From the NCBI GenBank assembly GCA_005792225.1, contig SXSP01000171.1:1-7447 (forward strand): a stretch of DNA of 7,447 bases. Reading direction: 5' to 3'. Below the pieces are notes generated by a model. It did no database searches. It worked only from the letters and a program-made list of their open reading frames with translations, and was not told where the DNA came from. Source of the DNA: Bdellovibrionales bacterium (lineage in GTDB: Bacteria; Bdellovibrionota; Bdellovibrionia; Bdellovibrionales; JAMPXM01). Positions 6,290-7,447 of the stretch are shown in pieces (the stretch's first letter is position 1; every line of letters begins with the position of its first letter). The position numbers and the translations under genes were made by a program.

Positions 6290-7366
6290 ATGCTTTACAA
6301 CTGGCTTTACTCGCTCTCGGATCAGATTTCGGGCTTCAACGTTTTCCGCTACATCACGTTTCGAACCTTCGTTTCTTTTTTGACGGGGTTTTTGGTTTGC
6401 TGGCTGACGGGTCCTTACTTCATCCAGCGATTAAAGGATAAGCAAATCGGCCAGGCCATCCGCGAGGAAGGTCCCCAATCCCACAAGAAAAAAGCCGGAA
6501 CGCCGACGATGGGTGGCGGGTTGATCTTAATCGGCCTCACGATTCCCGCCGTTCTCTGGGTCAATCTTTTGGATCCGCTCGTTTGGGCCGTGATGGTGAT
6601 CACCCTCGGATTCGGTTACATCGGTTACATCGACGACTCTCTCAAAGTAACGAAGAAGAACACGAAGGGACTTCCGGGGCGTCTTCGCTTAATCGGTGAG
6701 TTCGCGATTACGGCCGCCGTCATCGGCGTGTTGATCCATCATTATAAATTCTCGACGATCGTAAACGTTCCTTTCTTCAAGAACGCCGGTTTTGATATCG
6801 GGTGGTGGTACATCCTCTTCGGTTCGCTCGTCGTCGTCGGCTGCGCGAATGCTGTGAATCTCACCGACGGCCTCGATGGACTCGCGATCGTGCCGGTCAT
6901 CATTTGCTCGGGAACATTTGGCGTTTTCGCCTACGTCGCGGGGAATGCGGCGATCGCGAACTACCTCCAGATTCCGCACATTCCGGGAGCAGGGGAGTTG
7001 ACGCCTCTCGCGAGCGCGATGGTCGCCGCGGGTCTCGGGTTTTTGTGGTTCAACACGTATCCGGCGCAAGTCTTCATGGGTGATGTGGGCAGTCTCTCGA
7101 TCGGCGGATTCCTCGGAATCATGGCCGTTCTTACGAAAAACGAGCTGGTTCTCGTCGTCCTGGGCGGCGTCTTCGTCGTGGAGGCGCTCTCGGTGATCAC
7201 GCAAGTGGCGTCATTTAAGCTGACGGGGAAGCGCGTCTTTAAAATGGCTCCCATTCACCATCATTTTGAATTAAAAGGTCTGACCGAAACTAAAATTATT
7301 GTGCGCTTTTGGATCATCTCGATTCTGCTCGCCATCTTAAGCCTAAGCACACTGAAGCTGAGGTAA
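6290..7366 (+). CDS. mraY: Phospho-MurNAc-pentapeptide transferase MraY
   Basis: Polytopic inner-membrane enzyme that transfers phospho-MurNAc-pentapeptide from UDP to undecaprenyl phosphate, giving lipid I, the first membrane step of peptidoglycan synthesis. The product is 358 aa (E. coli 360) with many hydrophobic segments, consistent with the ten-helix fold. Family motifs are clear: IREEGPQSH then GTPTMGG (57-76), the Asp pair in YIDDSLKV (D115, D116), [13 protein letters not shown] (187-199), [16 protein letters not shown] (254-269, D265) and [11 protein letters not shown] (320-330), followed by [10 protein letters not shown]. The MurNAc-type HHH motif separates it from WecA and other polyprenyl-phosphate transferases. 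Compared with my recollection of E. coli MraY, the lysine after GLIARW (K133) is Arg here (GLPGRLR, R133). Translation ends three bases before murD. Confidence 0.98.
   Translation: MLYNWLYSLSDQISGFNVFRYITFRTFVSFLTGFLVCWLTGPYFIQRLKDKQIGQAIREEGPQSHKKKAGTPTMGGGLILIGLTIPAVLWVNLLDPLVWAVMVITLGFGYIGYIDDSLKVTKKNTKGLPGRLRLIGEFAITAAVIGVLIHHYKFSTIVNVPFFKNAGFDIGWWYILFGSLVVVGCANAVNLTDGLDGLAIVPVIICSGTFGVFAYVAGNAAIANYLQIPHIPGAGELTPLASAMVAAGLGFLWFNTYPAQVFMGDVGSLSIGGFLGIMAVLTKNELVLVVLGGVFVVEALSVITQVASFKLTGKRVFKMAPIHHHFELKGLTETKIIVRFWIISILLAILSLSTLKLR
7360..7363 (+). promoter_or_regulatory. Ribosome binding site of murD
   Basis: GAGG inside the last mraY codons lies 6 bases before ATG 7370. It supports that start and coupling of murD to mraY. 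Confidence 0.6.
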
Positions 7367-7369
7367 CGA

Positions 7370-7447
7370 ATGAACGCCCCGATCACTGAAGTTAAAGATC
7401 TCAAAGATAAACGCGTCCTCGTCGTGGGTTTGGCCCGCAGCGGGGTC
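7370..7447 (+). CDS. murD: UDP-MurNAc-L-alanine: D-glutamate ligase MurD, 5' end only (partial)
   Basis: The frame from ATG 7370 is open to the window edge (26 codons). Residues 16-26 read VLVVGLARSGV, which matches the N-terminal nucleotide-fold motif of MurD ('V.V.GLG.SG.'), with Ala in place of the usual second Gly. MurD adds D-glutamate to UDP-MurNAc-L-Ala in the cytoplasm. mraY followed by murD is the standard dcw order. MurC also starts with a glycine-rich motif, but that is usually a 'GIGG.GMS' type, so MurD is preferred. Confidence 0.9.
   Translation, partial: MNAPITEVKDLKDKRVLVVGLARSGV

Noticed and set aside
6689..7204. A 171-codon open frame on the - strand
   Set aside because: It lies wholly within mraY, has an Arg/Asp/Glu-rich composition typical of a shadow frame in GC-rich coding DNA, shows no recognisable motif, and mraY is unmistakable on the + strand.
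7266..7296. Promoter-like TTGAAT and TAAAAT ahead of murD
   Set aside because: The 19-base spacing is too long for a good sigma-70 promoter, and these bases encode the conserved HFELKG and KIIVRFW segments of MraY, which explains the local AT-richness.
1..7447. A hidden novel system such as a defence island, insertion element or biosynthetic insertion in the dcw cluster
   Set aside because: All coding space is filled by canonical dcw genes in standard order. There are no extra genes, terminal inverted repeats, target-site duplications or composition breaks that I could see.

Overview
The window is a stretch of a bacterial division and cell-wall (dcw) cluster, with every gene on the + strand in the order mraZ (3' end only), rsmH, ftsL, ftsI (PBP with a PASTA domain), murE, murF, mraY, murD (5' end only). 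There are no RNA genes, mobile elements or CRISPR arrays, and nothing on the - strand that looks like a real gene. No stretch longer than about 60 bases lies outside a gene.

The organism looks like a diderm of the Proteobacteria or 'deltaproteobacterial' grade (for example Bdellovibrionota- or Desulfobacterota-like). MraY is very similar to the E. coli protein as I remember it (358 aa here, the same catalytic motifs and C-terminus). MurE has the DNPR motif of meso-diaminopimelate-adding enzymes. FtsI carries a C-terminal PASTA domain, which gammaproteobacterial FtsI lacks but deltaproteobacterial and Firmicute homologues often have. This lineage call is inference from memory of the families and is not a firm assignment.

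Layout: mraZ ends at 60 and overlaps rsmH by one base. rsmH is followed directly by ftsL. A 57-bp gap then precedes ftsI and contains a striking array of Shine-Dalgarno-like modules separated by identical TCTATC spacers. ftsI is followed by a short gap with a small hairpin and then murE, whose start is ambiguous. murE and murF overlap by ATGA. mraY begins 19 bp after murF, and murD 3 bp after mraY and runs off the window. The tight spacing implies a single polycistronic transcript with translational coupling at several junctions. No convincing internal promoter or terminator was seen.

Functionally, RsmH methylates 16S rRNA. FtsL and FtsI belong to the septal peptidoglycan synthase complex. 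MurD, MurE and MurF add D-Glu, meso-DAP and D-Ala-D-Ala to UDP-MurNAc precursors, and MraY transfers the finished phospho-MurNAc-pentapeptide to undecaprenyl phosphate to give lipid I.

I found no sign of an undescribed biological system. The most interesting item is the repeated RBS-like leader of ftsI (1293-1337). The other findings are small departures from family consensus and one start-site problem.
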